The notes below the pieces were generated by a model. That model saw only the letters and a list, made by a program, of their open reading frames with translations. It was not told the origin of the DNA and made no database searches. Positions 1 to 7,259 of a stretch of DNA of 11,620 nt are shown in pieces (the first letter of the stretch is position 1; each line of letters begins with the position of its first letter). The position numbers were made by a program, and so were the translations under genes. The DNA is from 2-02-FULL-38-15 sp964645555. Lineage in GTDB: Bacteria > Patescibacteriota > Microgenomatia > Daviesbacterales > UBA10151. The stretch covers positions 1-11,620 of the forward strand of contig CAZYBP010000030.1 of the NCBI GenBank assembly GCA_964645555.1, given 5' to 3'.

Positions 1-2
1 AT

Positions 3-1052
3 AAAGACATTTTTGACTTAATTTATGAAAATGAAAAACTTATTAAACAAGCCAGACCCCAAACTTCCAAAAATTCCACCGGCTTTGACCTTTGGGATGT
101 TTGGGATGGTGAAAATTTTGATTTAAGCAAATTAATTATCGGCTCCCAAGGGACTTTGGGGATTATTACGGAAATTAAATTCAAATTAATCAAACCTAAG
201 AAACATCAGGTTTTACTCGTTATCTCTTTGCCGAATTTATCAGAACTTGATACTGTTGTGCAAAAAGTTTTGGAGCATAAACCCGAAAGCTTTGAGTGTT
301 TTGATGACCAGACTTTAAAACTAGCAGCAGATCATGCCTGGGACTTAACAAAAAATTTCAAGCATAGCGACAGAATATCTGCATATTTTAATCTCTTGCC
401 AGAAAAGATCCAAAATAGACAAAATCGGTTACCTAACTTAGTACTTTTGGCCAACTTTACCTCAGATGAAAAAGATGAAGCCTTACAAAAAGCACAAACA
501 GCAATGGAGACTTTGAAATCTTTTAATTTAAAGGCAGAAATCAAAAAATCAGATAAAGCCCAGGAAAAATATTGGTTAATCCGCCACAAAAGTTTTGGAC
601 TGCTAATGAAATATTCAAAAGGACTGAAAGCCTCTTCATTTATTGATGATGTCATTGTTAAACCTGAATATTTACCTCAATTCCTACCCAAATTAAATGA
701 GACAATTGCTCCCTACAAAGATAAAATGGTGTATACATTAGCCGGACATATAGGAGATGGCAATTTCCATATTATTCCATTAATGGATCTAACAAGGGAA
801 GATGTGAGAGCTATTATTCCGGAACTTATGGAAAAAGTATTTAATCTGGTTTTTGAGTATAAAGGCTCTATGGCAGGTGAGCACAATGATGGTATGGTTA
901 GGGGACCTTATTTAAGGCAGATGTTTGGAGAGCAGGTTTACCAACTTATGAAAGAGGTAAAACAAATATTTGATCCTAAAGATATCTTTAATCCACACAA
1001 AAAAGTAGATGCTACGTTTGAATACTCTCTAAAAAATATGGTAAAAGGTTAA
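3..1052 (+). CDS. FAD-linked oxidase, D-lactate/glycolate dehydrogenase type (5' end outside window)
   Basis: This is the 3' part (349 codons) of a flavoprotein that probably oxidises a D-2-hydroxyacid such as D-lactate or glycolate to the 2-oxoacid. The frame is open from base 3, so the ATG at 156 is internal: the codons before it encode the end of the FAD-binding domain, including GSQGTLGIITE across bases 141-173, the classic PCMH-type FAD motif. The rest is the FAD-oxidase C-terminal domain, with GHIGDGNFHIIP (a variant of HxGDGNxH), GEHNDGMVRGPYL, and a closing FDPKDIFNPHKKVD like the family's DPxxxxNPGK. The GEHNDG form resembles the branch that often carries a fused Fe-S domain, but this protein stops right after the FAD-oxidase domain. 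It converges with the PfkB gene, the two TAA stops sharing TTAA at 1049-1052. The family is clear; the substrate is not. Confidence 0.9.
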   Translation, partial: KDIFDLIYENEKLIKQARPQTSKNSTGFDLWDVWDGENFDLSKLIIGSQGTLGIITEIKFKLIKPKKHQVLLVISLPNLSELDTVVQKVLEHKPESFECFDDQTLKLAADHAWDLTKNFKHSDRISAYFNLLPEKIQNRQNRLPNLVLLANFTSDEKDEALQKAQTAMETLKSFNLKAEIKKSDKAQEKYWLIRHKSFGLLMKYSKGLKASSFIDDVIVKPEYLPQFLPKLNETIAPYKDKMVYTLAGHIGDGNFHIIPLMDLTREDVRAIIPELMEKVFNLVFEYKGSMAGEHNDGMVRGPYLRQMFGEQVYQLMKEVKQIFDPKDIFNPHKKVDATFEYSLKNMVKG

Positions 1053-2035
1053 AAATCTTTGGCGGCTATTTTAGAATTTTCCTTGAGTTTTTCCTGCATT
1101 TTGTTATATGTCAAAAGTCCTGCCTGGGGACCAATCTGTTCTATCACAGAGGCCCCATTGGCAGCCCCCCACCTCATAGCCTCAGGCAAGTCTCTCCCGT
1201 AAATTAATCCAGCCACCAGTCCTGTAGCATATGCATCCCCGGCCCCAGTCATCTCCAAAACATCAGCTGGAAAAACTTTTATTTGATAAAAACTTTCCCC
1301 ATCAAAACCATATGAACCATTATTTCCATCTGTTACCACAACCATTTTTGGCCCTAAATTCACCAACCCCAAAAGCAGCTTTTTTAAACTCACATTCTCT
1401 CCATTATTTATTCCCAAAAAATCCTTTGCTTCTTCTAAATTAACAATGAGAATCTGGGATAATACTAAAATCTTGGCATTTTTTTTAGAACCCATTTTTA
1501 ATTGGAAAGTACCCGGCTGGTAAGCTAATTTTGCTCCAGATCTTTCTACATAATTTACAAGCTGGTCCAAAACCTTGGAGTCTGTATATGAAGGAGACAT
1601 CGAAGTTAGATAAACCCATCTGGTTTTATCCAAATCAGGCAAATTAAATTCCCAAGGTTGATGATGAACCAAAATAGTTCTTTCTCCTTTAAAATTTAAG
1701 ACTATGTTGTGATTTGAAGGTAGATGTTGTGTCTCCACAACATATCTTGTATCTACTTTCTCCTTTTTGAATTTGGCAATAATCCTGTTATCCCATTCAT
1801 CTTGGTCTTTATTACCCACATTAGTATAAATAGCAGTCTTGAGTCCTAGCCTAGCAGACCCAATAGCATTATTAGCAGCATTCCCTCCAACCATTGAAGT
1901 TGCCTCATTAACAGGCACTTTTACACCGTAAGGCAAACCTAACAGCCTTACGCCATTTGATTCCACCACTTCGGCATCAATCAGGGGAATCATTGTATCC
2001 ACGACCGTATCACCAATAGAAATCAAATCATACAT
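1049..2035 (-). CDS. PfkB-family sugar/nucleoside kinase
   Basis: This is a 328-aa ribokinase-fold kinase that transfers phosphate from ATP to a hydroxyl of a sugar or nucleoside. It has the N-terminal substrate-side motif GGNAANNA (residues 50-57, followed by ARLGL) and the C-terminal signature MTGAGDAYATGLVAG (262-276), in which Asp267 is the expected catalytic base and GAGD forms the anion hole. Length is normal for the family. The start is ATG at 2035; no Shine-Dalgarno is visible before it, so it may be translated from a leader-poor message or after the upstream kinase gene, 49 bases away. Its end overlaps the convergent FAD oxidase gene by four bases. Specificity (ribose, adenosine, fructose or other) cannot be read from the sequence. 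It could share a pathway with the neighbouring glycerate kinase-like gene, but that rests only on position. Confidence 0.88.
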   Translation of the reverse strand: MYDLISIGDTVVDTMIPLIDAEVVESNGVRLLGLPYGVKVPVNEATSMVGGNAANNAIGSARLGLKTAIYTNVGNKDQDEWDNRIIAKFKKEKVDTRYVVETQHLPSNHNIVLNFKGERTILVHHQPWEFNLPDLDKTRWVYLTSMSPSYTDSKVLDQLVNYVERSGAKLAYQPGTFQLKMGSKKNAKILVLSQILIVNLEEAKDFLGINNGENVSLKKLLLGLVNLGPKMVVVTDGNNGSYGFDGESFYQIKVFPADVLEMTGAGDAYATGLVAGLIYGRDLPEAMRWGAANGASVIEQIGPQAGLLTYNKMQEKLKENSKIAAKDF

Positions 2036-2084
2036 ATAGAGTATTACAAGCGTACCTATTTAGTTAAAAGATTGCAAGGCTAAA

Positions 2085-3011
2085 TTAGGGATATTTAATC
2101 TTTGCTTCTTGTGGGGTCAAAACTTCCTTGACAGTATGATCATCATTAATAACTACTACTTGATTAGTATGTATTTCATCATGAGCCAAATTTTTAATAT
2201 GAATTGCCGGGTGGACTGAGCGCCAAAAGTAGTAAATAAATTCCTTGATTTCTTCATGGTTCATCCCTTTACCTTCAGCACGTAATCTATCTTCTGCCTG
2301 ATCCCGCCATTTCAAAGAAATTTGATAATCCGGAACATATAATACTGTCAAAAAATCAAATAACTCCCAAAGAGGCAAGTATTCATCTAACTTTTTATTA
2401 ATATCTTTGGCAAATTCGATATGTTCAGAAGCATCTAAAGCTGGCAGACCACTTTCGAACACACTCTCATCTTCTACCCTTCTTGCTCCCAACATCCAGC
2501 CGTCATAAAAAATAAAATCAGGCTTTTTAGTAACATTTTTCCAGCCATCCCGGTCTCCGTCCCCATCAAAAGCTCCCTTGTCATACATGGGAATTTTAAC
2601 TTCCTGCCCTTCTGACATTTTTTTCAAGTCAGTTAGGTTCTCTATAGCCAAGGAAATATCATGAGTCACTCCTCTTCTGATATAGCGGGGATCTTTTTCC
2701 CTCAATTGATTAAGCTGCTCATGGCTAATATAGTGATCGTCAATAGAAAGACTAACTGACGAGAACCCTAAGTAGTTAAGTAAAACTTCTAAAATTTCAC
2801 CCTGGGTAGTTTTACCCACACCTTGGATGGCAGATACTCCAATAATAATTCCATCACTGCTTCCTTTTTGTTGCTTTAAATTAATTAGTTTTTGGATATA
2901 GGGGAGGTAGTAATTTTTAAGGTCTTTTTTTAATGTGTCTGCGTTTATTTCAGGGCGTTTTTGTAACACATCAGAAAAAATTGTAAATTCTTTTTCTATG
3001 TCAAAATCCAT
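2085..3011 (-). CDS. D-glycerate 3-kinase-like P-loop kinase
   Basis: This 308-aa cytoplasmic kinase resembles plant and fungal D-glycerate 3-kinase (GLYK), which makes 3-phosphoglycerate from D-glycerate and ATP. Evidence is the atypical Walker A GVSAIQGVGKTT (residues 58-69; GLYK has SAxQGxGKTT), SIDDHYIS near 89-96 (GLYK SIDDFYLT), a Leu-Arg-Glu then His-Asp segment, PMYDKGAFDGDGDR around 141-154 (GLYK PRYDKSAYxGxGDR), FYDGWMLG at 168-175 (GLYK FEGWMLGF), and a later LKWRDQAEDRLR block matching the GLYK WRLQAE helix. The N-terminal 50 residues are helical and less conserved. ATG at 3011 has no Shine-Dalgarno. The gene lies 24 bases after the copZ-like gene on the same strand and could be the tail of the copper operon or have its own promoter. 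Uridine kinase or phosphoribulokinase relatives are possible, but the motif match to GLYK is better. Confidence 0.82.
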   Translation of the reverse strand: MDFDIEKEFTIFSDVLQKRPEINADTLKKDLKNYYLPYIQKLINLKQQKGSSDGIIIGVSAIQGVGKTTQGEILEVLLNYLGFSSVSLSIDDHYISHEQLNQLREKDPRYIRRGVTHDISLAIENLTDLKKMSEGQEVKIPMYDKGAFDGDGDRDGWKNVTKKPDFIFYDGWMLGARRVEDESVFESGLPALDASEHIEFAKDINKKLDEYLPLWELFDFLTVLYVPDYQISLKWRDQAEDRLRAEGKGMNHEEIKEFIYYFWRSVHPAIHIKNLAHDEIHTNQVVVINDDHTVKEVLTPQEAKIKYP

Positions 3012-3027
3012 AATGGGGACTAATCTG

Positions 3028-3056
3028 AGTATATCTTACAAGGGTTTAGCTGTATA
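3028..3056 (-). promoter_or_regulatory. possible sigma70-type promoter for the glycerate kinase-like gene
   Basis: On the minus strand, TATACA (3051-3056) and TATACT (3028-3033) are separated by exactly 17 bases and match TTGACA and TATAAT at 4 of 6 and 5 of 6 positions. Transcription would start near 3021, about ten bases before the ATG at 3011, which fits the absence of a Shine-Dalgarno there. In AT-rich DNA such matches occur by chance, so this is tentative. Confidence 0.3.
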
Positions 3057-3248
3057 GCCAGTCTTTTTAACACTTTCTAAAATTTTATTATCATCTACCG
3101 TCTCAGGCTCAAATTCCACCTCTAACTCTGACTTTGCATAACTTGTTTGGGCCTTTTTAATTCCTTCTAGGTCTTCCAGATCCATATCTATACTTAAGGC
3201 ACAAGAGTTACAATGCATACCTTCAATTTTAAATTTCTTTTTTATCAT
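3036..3248 (-). CDS. copZ: CopZ-like heavy-metal-associated (HMA) copper chaperone
   Basis: This is a 70-aa single HMA domain expected to bind Cu(I) in the cytoplasm and hand it to CopA. The metal loop GMHCNSC (residues 10-16, ligands Cys13 and Cys16) sits after the first beta strand, and the KTGYTAKPL ending is the usual last HMA strand region (compare VGYxA). Length is typical of CopZ. It starts with ATG at 3248 behind AAAGG seven bases away, and lies ten bases after the TauE/cupredoxin gene, making it the last clear copper gene of the operon. In some bacteria an HMA domain is fused to the N terminus of this TauE-type transporter, so a role with the neighbouring transporter is as plausible as one with CopA. 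The family is certain; the metal is inferred from context. Confidence 0.9.
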   Translation of the reverse strand: MIKKKFKIEGMHCNSCALSIDMDLEDLEGIKKAQTSYAKSELEVEFEPETVDDNKILESVKKTGYTAKPL

Positions 3249-3258
3249 GTTTTTACCT

Positions 3259-4296
3259 TTAGATTACTTCAATCATTCCATAATACATTCCCATAGAACA
3301 AGTCCATGTAATCTTACCTTGTTTACTGGGAGTAAATTCTACCGTATCTACTGCATCTCTGGACAAACGTTTACTGATTCCCAGTTGCGGTATGACAAAG
3401 GCCGAAGTGCAACCATAACCACCGACTGTTGCTAAGTTAAGTTTAACCGGTATACCAGCTTTAACAGTAATACGATTTGGGCTATAACCTGCAGGATAAA
3501 CATTAATCGTCGCTGTTTGTACACCATCAACTAAGCTGACATTTGAATCAACTTCTTCAACTGATTGTCCGCTGAAATCTATTTGAATAGGGGAGGCATC
3601 TGCCAAAGTCTTTAGAGTGATAGGTGAACCTGCCACTATTAATGCCGCATTGACAGAAGTTATCCCCAAATAGAAAACCAATACCCCGGCTACTTTAAAA
3701 AACCTGGTTCTAAAGGTATCACCTAAAGTGGTTGTCAAAAACCCTAAGCCAAAAAACAGAGGTGAGGTACCCAAAATAAATACTGCCATAATAGCTGCAC
3801 CTAACAAAGCATTACCGGAAGAAATTGCAAAAGCTTCCATGGCCAAAGTAGTACCGCAAGGAATAAAAATAGTCATAGCTCCTAAAAAAGCCGGGGCAAA
3901 CAAATCTTTGCTCTTGGAAGTATTCCTGACCAATCTGGTTAAAAATCTTGGTGGCTGAATAACGGCATAACGGAAGATCGGATGAATATTTAACAAGTTT
4001 AAAGCAATAGCAAGCATATATATACCGGCTATAAGCTGCATCACTACCCTGGCATTATCAGATAATCCTATTGCTCCACCAAAAGCTCCTAAGACAAATC
4101 CCAAGACAGTATATGCAATAAATTTAGTAGTTAAAAAGGCCAAAATAGGTAAAACATTATGTTTCCTTTGACTGCCTTCCTGAAAATCCTGCTCTTCTCT
4201 GGCAGCTAAAATTGAGGCCAGAAGGCCCCCTTGCACTGCCATGCAAGTTAAACCTCCTACAGTCAAACCGGTTAAAAATACTACCCAAAGATCCAT
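3259..4296 (-). CDS. TauE/SafE-like membrane transporter fused to a C-terminal cupredoxin domain
   Basis: This 345-aa protein has two parts. Residues 1-222 form about six membrane helices of the sulfite exporter TauE/SafE (DsbD-like, UreH-like) superfamily, with conserved-looking Gly/Cys segments GGLTCMAVQGG (Cys18) and FIPCGTTLAMEAFA (Cys147). Residues about 255-345 form a cupredoxin domain with NVYPAGYSPNRITVKAG, GCTSAFVIPQLGI (Cys296) and TWTCSMGMYYGMIEV (Cys333, Met335, Met337), a Cys/Met-rich site suited to Cu(I)/Cu(II). The two membrane cysteines, one per repeat half, recall the CcdA/DsbD arrangement and could be redox-active or metal-binding. The gene starts three bases after copA with no Shine-Dalgarno, pointing to translational coupling. 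Related copper-operon proteins have been linked to copper transport or to delivering copper to cuproenzymes; actual sulfite export is unlikely here. Confidence 0.85.
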   Translation of the reverse strand: MDLWVVFLTGLTVGGLTCMAVQGGLLASILAAREEQDFQEGSQRKHNVLPILAFLTTKFIAYTVLGFVLGAFGGAIGLSDNARVVMQLIAGIYMLAIALNLLNIHPIFRYAVIQPPRFLTRLVRNTSKSKDLFAPAFLGAMTIFIPCGTTLAMEAFAISSGNALLGAAIMAVFILGTSPLFFGLGFLTTTLGDTFRTRFFKVAGVLVFYLGITSVNAALIVAGSPITLKTLADASPIQIDFSGQSVEEVDSNVSLVDGVQTATINVYPAGYSPNRITVKAGIPVKLNLATVGGYGCTSAFVIPQLGISKRLSRDAVDTVEFTPSKQGKITWTCSMGMYYGMIEVI

Positions 4297-4299
4297 AGT

Positions 4300-6582
4300 T
4301 TATTTAAGCTTAACTCTTTTCAATAACAACGAATTACTTACCACAGATATAGAACTCAAAGCCATTGCTGCTGAGGCAAAAATGGGATTTAGTAAAACCC
4401 GAAAAATTGGGAAAAGTACCCCCATTGCCACTGGAATTAAGATTATATTATACCCGAAAGCCCACACTAAATTCATCTTAATTGTTCTCATTGTTTGCTT
4501 GGATAGTTTAATCGCTTCAGCAACAGAATTTAAGTCTTTATTTACTAGTGTTATATCTCCTGCCTCAATTGCCACATCCGTACCTGTACCCATAGCTATT
4601 CCAACATCAGCAGCAGCCAAGGCAGGAGCATCATTAATTCCATCCCCTACCATAGCCACCTTTCTACCTTGAGCCTGTAATTCTCTCACTTTGGCTTCTT
4701 TCTCATCCGGCAGCACTTGAGCAAATACCTTTTCAATCCCGACTTGACCAGCTATTACTTTAGCAACCTGCTCGTGATCTCCGGTTAGTAAAATCGCTTC
4801 AATTCCCATTCTTTTTAAATTTTCTATGCCTAAAGCTGCACTTTCTTTTACAGTATCTGCAATAGCAATCAAGGCAACATTTTTCCCTTCTATTCCTACA
4901 TAGGCCAAAGTTTTTGCCTGTTTTTGCAACTTTTCTGCTGCCTTATCCAATTCTGCGCACCTTGTGACCTTTTCTTTTTCCATCAATCTTTGAGTACCAA
5001 CTACTACCTTTTTCCCGTCTACTTTACCCTTTACTCCATGACCGGAAATAGCCTGGAAACCTACTGCTTTAAATTCCTTTGCATCCTTACTTTCTCCATA
5101 AACCACTATTGCCTCAGATAAGGTATGTTCTGAACCTTTTTCCAAACTTACTATTAACCCCAAAATATAGTCTCTGATATTTGTTCCTTTTGGAATATTC
5201 CATTTAAATTGATCTTCTAATTTATCTATTTCTTCCATCAGCATAAAATCAGTTACTTTAGGTTTACCTTCTGTAATAGTTCCGGTCTTATCAAAAATAA
5301 CCGTGTTAATTTTATGGGCAGTTTCTAAACTTTGGGCATCTTTAATTAAAATCCCATTTTCTGCACCAAGACCAGTTCCTACCATAATGGCTGTAGGCGT
5401 AGCCAAACCCATGGCACAAGGACAGGCAATAATTAAAACTGCAATTGCATTCAACATGGCAAACAAAAATGAAGGTTGAGGCCCAAATATATACCAGACA
5501 ACAAAAGTGAAAATTGCCAGCATAATTACTACCGGCACAAAATAGGAAGAAATTATATCAGCCAATCTTTGTATGGGAGCTTTACTACCCTGAGCCTCAG
5601 CTACCAACTTAACAATCTGAGCAAGCATTGTATCTGCTCCAACTTTGGTCGCTTTATATAAAAAAGTACCTGTTTTATTAATGGTTGCCCCAACCACAGT
5701 ATCCTTAATACCCTTTTCTTTAGGGATACTTTCTCCTGTTACCATAGATTCATCTACTGAGGATCTTCCAGAAATAATTACCCCGTCAACCGGAATCTTT
5801 TCTCCCGGCCTTACCCTGATAACATCACCAACTACTACCTCCTCAATAGGAATATCTACTTCTTTACCATTTCTTACCACCCGGGCAGTTTTGGCTTGTA
5901 ATCCCAACAGACGCTTGATAGCCTCTGATGTCCCCATCTTTGCCCGGGCTTCAAAGAAACGACCAAGTAAAATTAAAGCAATAATTATTGTAGATACATC
6001 AAAATATGGCATAGGCTCAAATCCAATACTTTCAATGACTTGAGGAAAAAGAGTTACAAATGCAGAATAACCAAAGGCTACAGAAGTTCCTATAGCCACT
6101 AAGGTATCCATATTAGCTGTCCGATGCCGCAATGCCGGAATTGTGGCTGAATAAAATGTCCAGCCCGCCCAAAATTGTACAGGAATAGCAAGTATTAACT
6201 GCACAAAAAAATTCTGCAAAAGGGGTGGCGCAAAATTCATTAGAAAAGGAAAGCTGCCGAATAAAATTAATAACCCAAGTGTTAAACTCACGCTAACTTT
6301 AATCTTTAAATCTCTGAGCTCTTTTTCTTTAGCCTGCTTTTGGCTATCTTGTTCTTCTTTGTTTGTCTCAGTTAAAACTGAATAACCTACACTGGCAACT
6401 GCCGAGGCTATCTTTTGATCATCAACTTTTTGAGAATCAAAAGTAACAGTAGCCTTTTCAGTTGCCAAATTTACATTGCAAGAAGCTACACCCTCAAGTT
6501 TACCTACAGCTTTTTCAATTAGCCTGACACAACTTGCACAATGCATTCCTTTTATTGGTAGCGTTTTAATAATTTGAGCCAT
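4300..6582 (-). CDS. copA: Cu(I)-exporting P1B-type ATPase CopA
   Basis: This is a 760-aa copper pump that uses ATP to move Cu(I) out of the cytoplasm. Domains in order: one N-terminal HMA domain (GMHCASC, Cys15/Cys18), two leading helices, the actuator domain with VTGES (281-285), the metal-binding helix with ACPCAMG (Cys387 and Cys389), the phosphorylation loop DKTGT (Asp431), the nucleotide-binding SEHTL (484-488, His486), GDGIND (646-651), and the last helices with YN (711-712) and a MALSSISVVSNSLLLK-like end. CPC plus YN and MxxSS define the Cu(I) subgroup (P1B-1). Oddities are SEHTL where most family members have SEHPL, and TGDH where most have TGDN; neither removes a catalytic residue. 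The ATG lies one base after the cupredoxin stop (TAATATG) with no Shine-Dalgarno, so translation is probably coupled. The length is normal and the frame intact. Confidence 0.97.
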   Translation of the reverse strand: MAQIIKTLPIKGMHCASCVRLIEKAVGKLEGVASCNVNLATEKATVTFDSQKVDDQKIASAVASVGYSVLTETNKEEQDSQKQAKEKELRDLKIKVSVSLTLGLLILFGSFPFLMNFAPPLLQNFFVQLILAIPVQFWAGWTFYSATIPALRHRTANMDTLVAIGTSVAFGYSAFVTLFPQVIESIGFEPMPYFDVSTIIIALILLGRFFEARAKMGTSEAIKRLLGLQAKTARVVRNGKEVDIPIEEVVVGDVIRVRPGEKIPVDGVIISGRSSVDESMVTGESIPKEKGIKDTVVGATINKTGTFLYKATKVGADTMLAQIVKLVAEAQGSKAPIQRLADIISSYFVPVVIMLAIFTFVVWYIFGPQPSFLFAMLNAIAVLIIACPCAMGLATPTAIMVGTGLGAENGILIKDAQSLETAHKINTVIFDKTGTITEGKPKVTDFMLMEEIDKLEDQFKWNIPKGTNIRDYILGLIVSLEKGSEHTLSEAIVVYGESKDAKEFKAVGFQAISGHGVKGKVDGKKVVVGTQRLMEKEKVTRCAELDKAAEKLQKQAKTLAYVGIEGKNVALIAIADTVKESAALGIENLKRMGIEAILLTGDHEQVAKVIAGQVGIEKVFAQVLPDEKEAKVRELQAQGRKVAMVGDGINDAPALAAADVGIAMGTGTDVAIEAGDITLVNKDLNSVAEAIKLSKQTMRTIKMNLVWAFGYNIILIPVAMGVLFPIFRVLLNPIFASAAMALSSISVVSNSLLLKRVKLK

Positions 6583-6583
6583 A

Positions 6584-6943
6584 TTATCTAACTATAATCT
6601 TGCCATGATACATATTCATTCCGCATGAGTACATAAATTCCCCTTTTCTTTTTGGAGTAATCTCTATACTCACTCGTTTGTTTAAAGGTAAAGTCCTCCT
6701 AATCTTAAAATCTCCTAAGACTATTTCTTCTAAACAATCTGTAGGGTCTTTCCTGAAGAAATTTAGTTTAGTAGTTTGATCTTTGGGAATAGAAATAACC
6801 TCCGGATTATAGCCACCTTCAACAGTAATATCTACTTCTTTGGACACAGCCACCTCTTCCTCTTTTTTCATTAGGAAAAACCAATAAGTAAAAATTATGC
6901 CAAAAATACCCGATGTTAATACTATTAACTTATCTAAAGTCAT
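6584..6943 (-). CDS. membrane-anchored cupredoxin domain protein
   Basis: This is a 119-aa protein with one N-terminal membrane helix (about residues 3-24) and an extracellular cupredoxin domain. The likely copper ligands are Cys70 (DCLEEIVLGDF) and the C-terminal loop YSCGMNMYHG (Cys107, Met109, Met111, His113). The overall form, EGGYNPEVISIPKDQTT then ITPKRKGEF then CGMNM, matches small cupredoxins of bacterial copper-export operons. The reading frame opens further upstream at a TTG (6967), but the ATG at 6943 follows a perfect AGGAGG by four bases, and the TTG start would bury that site inside the gene, so 6943 is chosen. It is immediately upstream of copA and probably accepts copper that the pump expels. 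It shares its ligand pattern with the cupredoxin domain fused to the TauE-like protein. Confidence 0.87.
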   Translation of the reverse strand: MTLDKLIVLTSGIFGIIFTYWFFLMKKEEEVAVSKEVDITVEGGYNPEVISIPKDQTTKLNFFRKDPTDCLEEIVLGDFKIRRTLPLNKRVSIEITPKRKGEFMYSCGMNMYHGKIIVR

Positions 6944-6947
6944 ATAA

Positions 6948-6953
6948 CCTCCT
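6948..6953 (-). promoter_or_regulatory. Shine-Dalgarno AGGAGG fixing the cupredoxin start
   Basis: The minus strand reads AAAAAGGAGGTTATATG. The full AGGAGG with a four-base spacer selects the ATG at 6943 over the in-frame TTG 24 bases upstream. Confidence 0.8.
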
Positions 6954-6979
6954 TTTTGTTTTTTCAAACCAAATCAATT

Positions 6980-7243
6980 CTATTTTGCCCAACGATTGTA
7001 TAACCAAATAGTTATAAAGGTTGTAATCCAAGTAAGTCCCGAAATCGTAATAAAACCCAAGAATATTGATCCTAAATCAGGTGGATTAACTGCCTTAACT
7101 GATTCAAGGTTAATTGAATGCATCCAAGATCTACCAATTCCAAATAATACATCCGGCGCAAGTAACGATAACGCAACACACGCCACATAAAACACTGCAA
7201 TTACAACCGTTGCAGCATGAGCAAAAGCTTTAGCATTAAGCAT
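6980..7243 (-). CDS. small two-helix membrane protein, DUF5676-like
   Basis: This 87-aa protein has two predicted membrane helices, roughly residues 9-30 (AATVVIAVFYVACVALSLL) and 55-80 (LGFITISGLTWITTFITIWL), joined by a polar loop. The LNAKAFA start and the layout of the two helices with an IWLYN-like end resemble the DUF5676 membrane family, whose function is unknown and which often sits in heavy-metal and heat-stress islands. The frame extends upstream to a TTG at 7288, but AGAGGAG at 7253-7259 lies nine bases before the ATG at 7243 and directly against the ATG at 7252, so 7243 is the best start. That also removes an overlap with the 45-aa gene upstream. It has a single Cys in helix 1 and no obvious metal site. 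Its role in the operon is unknown; family assignment is by resemblance. Confidence 0.75.
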   Translation of the reverse strand: MLNAKAFAHAATVVIAVFYVACVALSLLAPDVLFGIGRSWMHSINLESVKAVNPPDLGSIFLGFITISGLTWITTFITIWLYNRWAK

Positions 7244-7252
7244 GATTTTCAT

Positions 7253-7259
7253 CTCCTCT
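7253..7259 (-). promoter_or_regulatory. Shine-Dalgarno AGAGGAG fixing the DUF5676-like start
   Basis: The minus strand reads TAGAGGAGATGAAAATCATG. The site overlaps the stop codon of the 45-aa gene and is nine bases from the ATG at 7243; the nearer ATG (7252) has no spacer, so it is unlikely to be used. Confidence 0.7.

Noticed and set aside
156..1052. ATG at 156 as start of the FAD oxidase
   Set aside because: The frame is open back to base 3 and the preceding codons encode the FAD-binding GSQGTLGI motif, so the gene begins outside the window.
2036..2070. promoter directly upstream of the PfkB gene
   Set aside because: The best boxes (TTTAAC and AATACT) match at only 3 of 6 and 4 of 6 positions, with the start point falling on the ATG.
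2058..2085. ATTTAG ... CTAAAT inverted repeat between the PfkB and glycerate kinase-like genes as a terminator
   Set aside because: The six-base arms are AT-rich with a 16-base loop and no following T-run; stability is too low.
3728..6043. long plus-strand open frames opposite the TauE-cupredoxin and copA genes
   Set aside because: They are antisense shadows of well-identified genes and show no motifs or ribosome sites.
6944..6967. TTG start for the cupredoxin (adds MKKQKGGY)
   Set aside because: It would place AGGAGG inside the gene, and the ATG at 6943 has the proper site.
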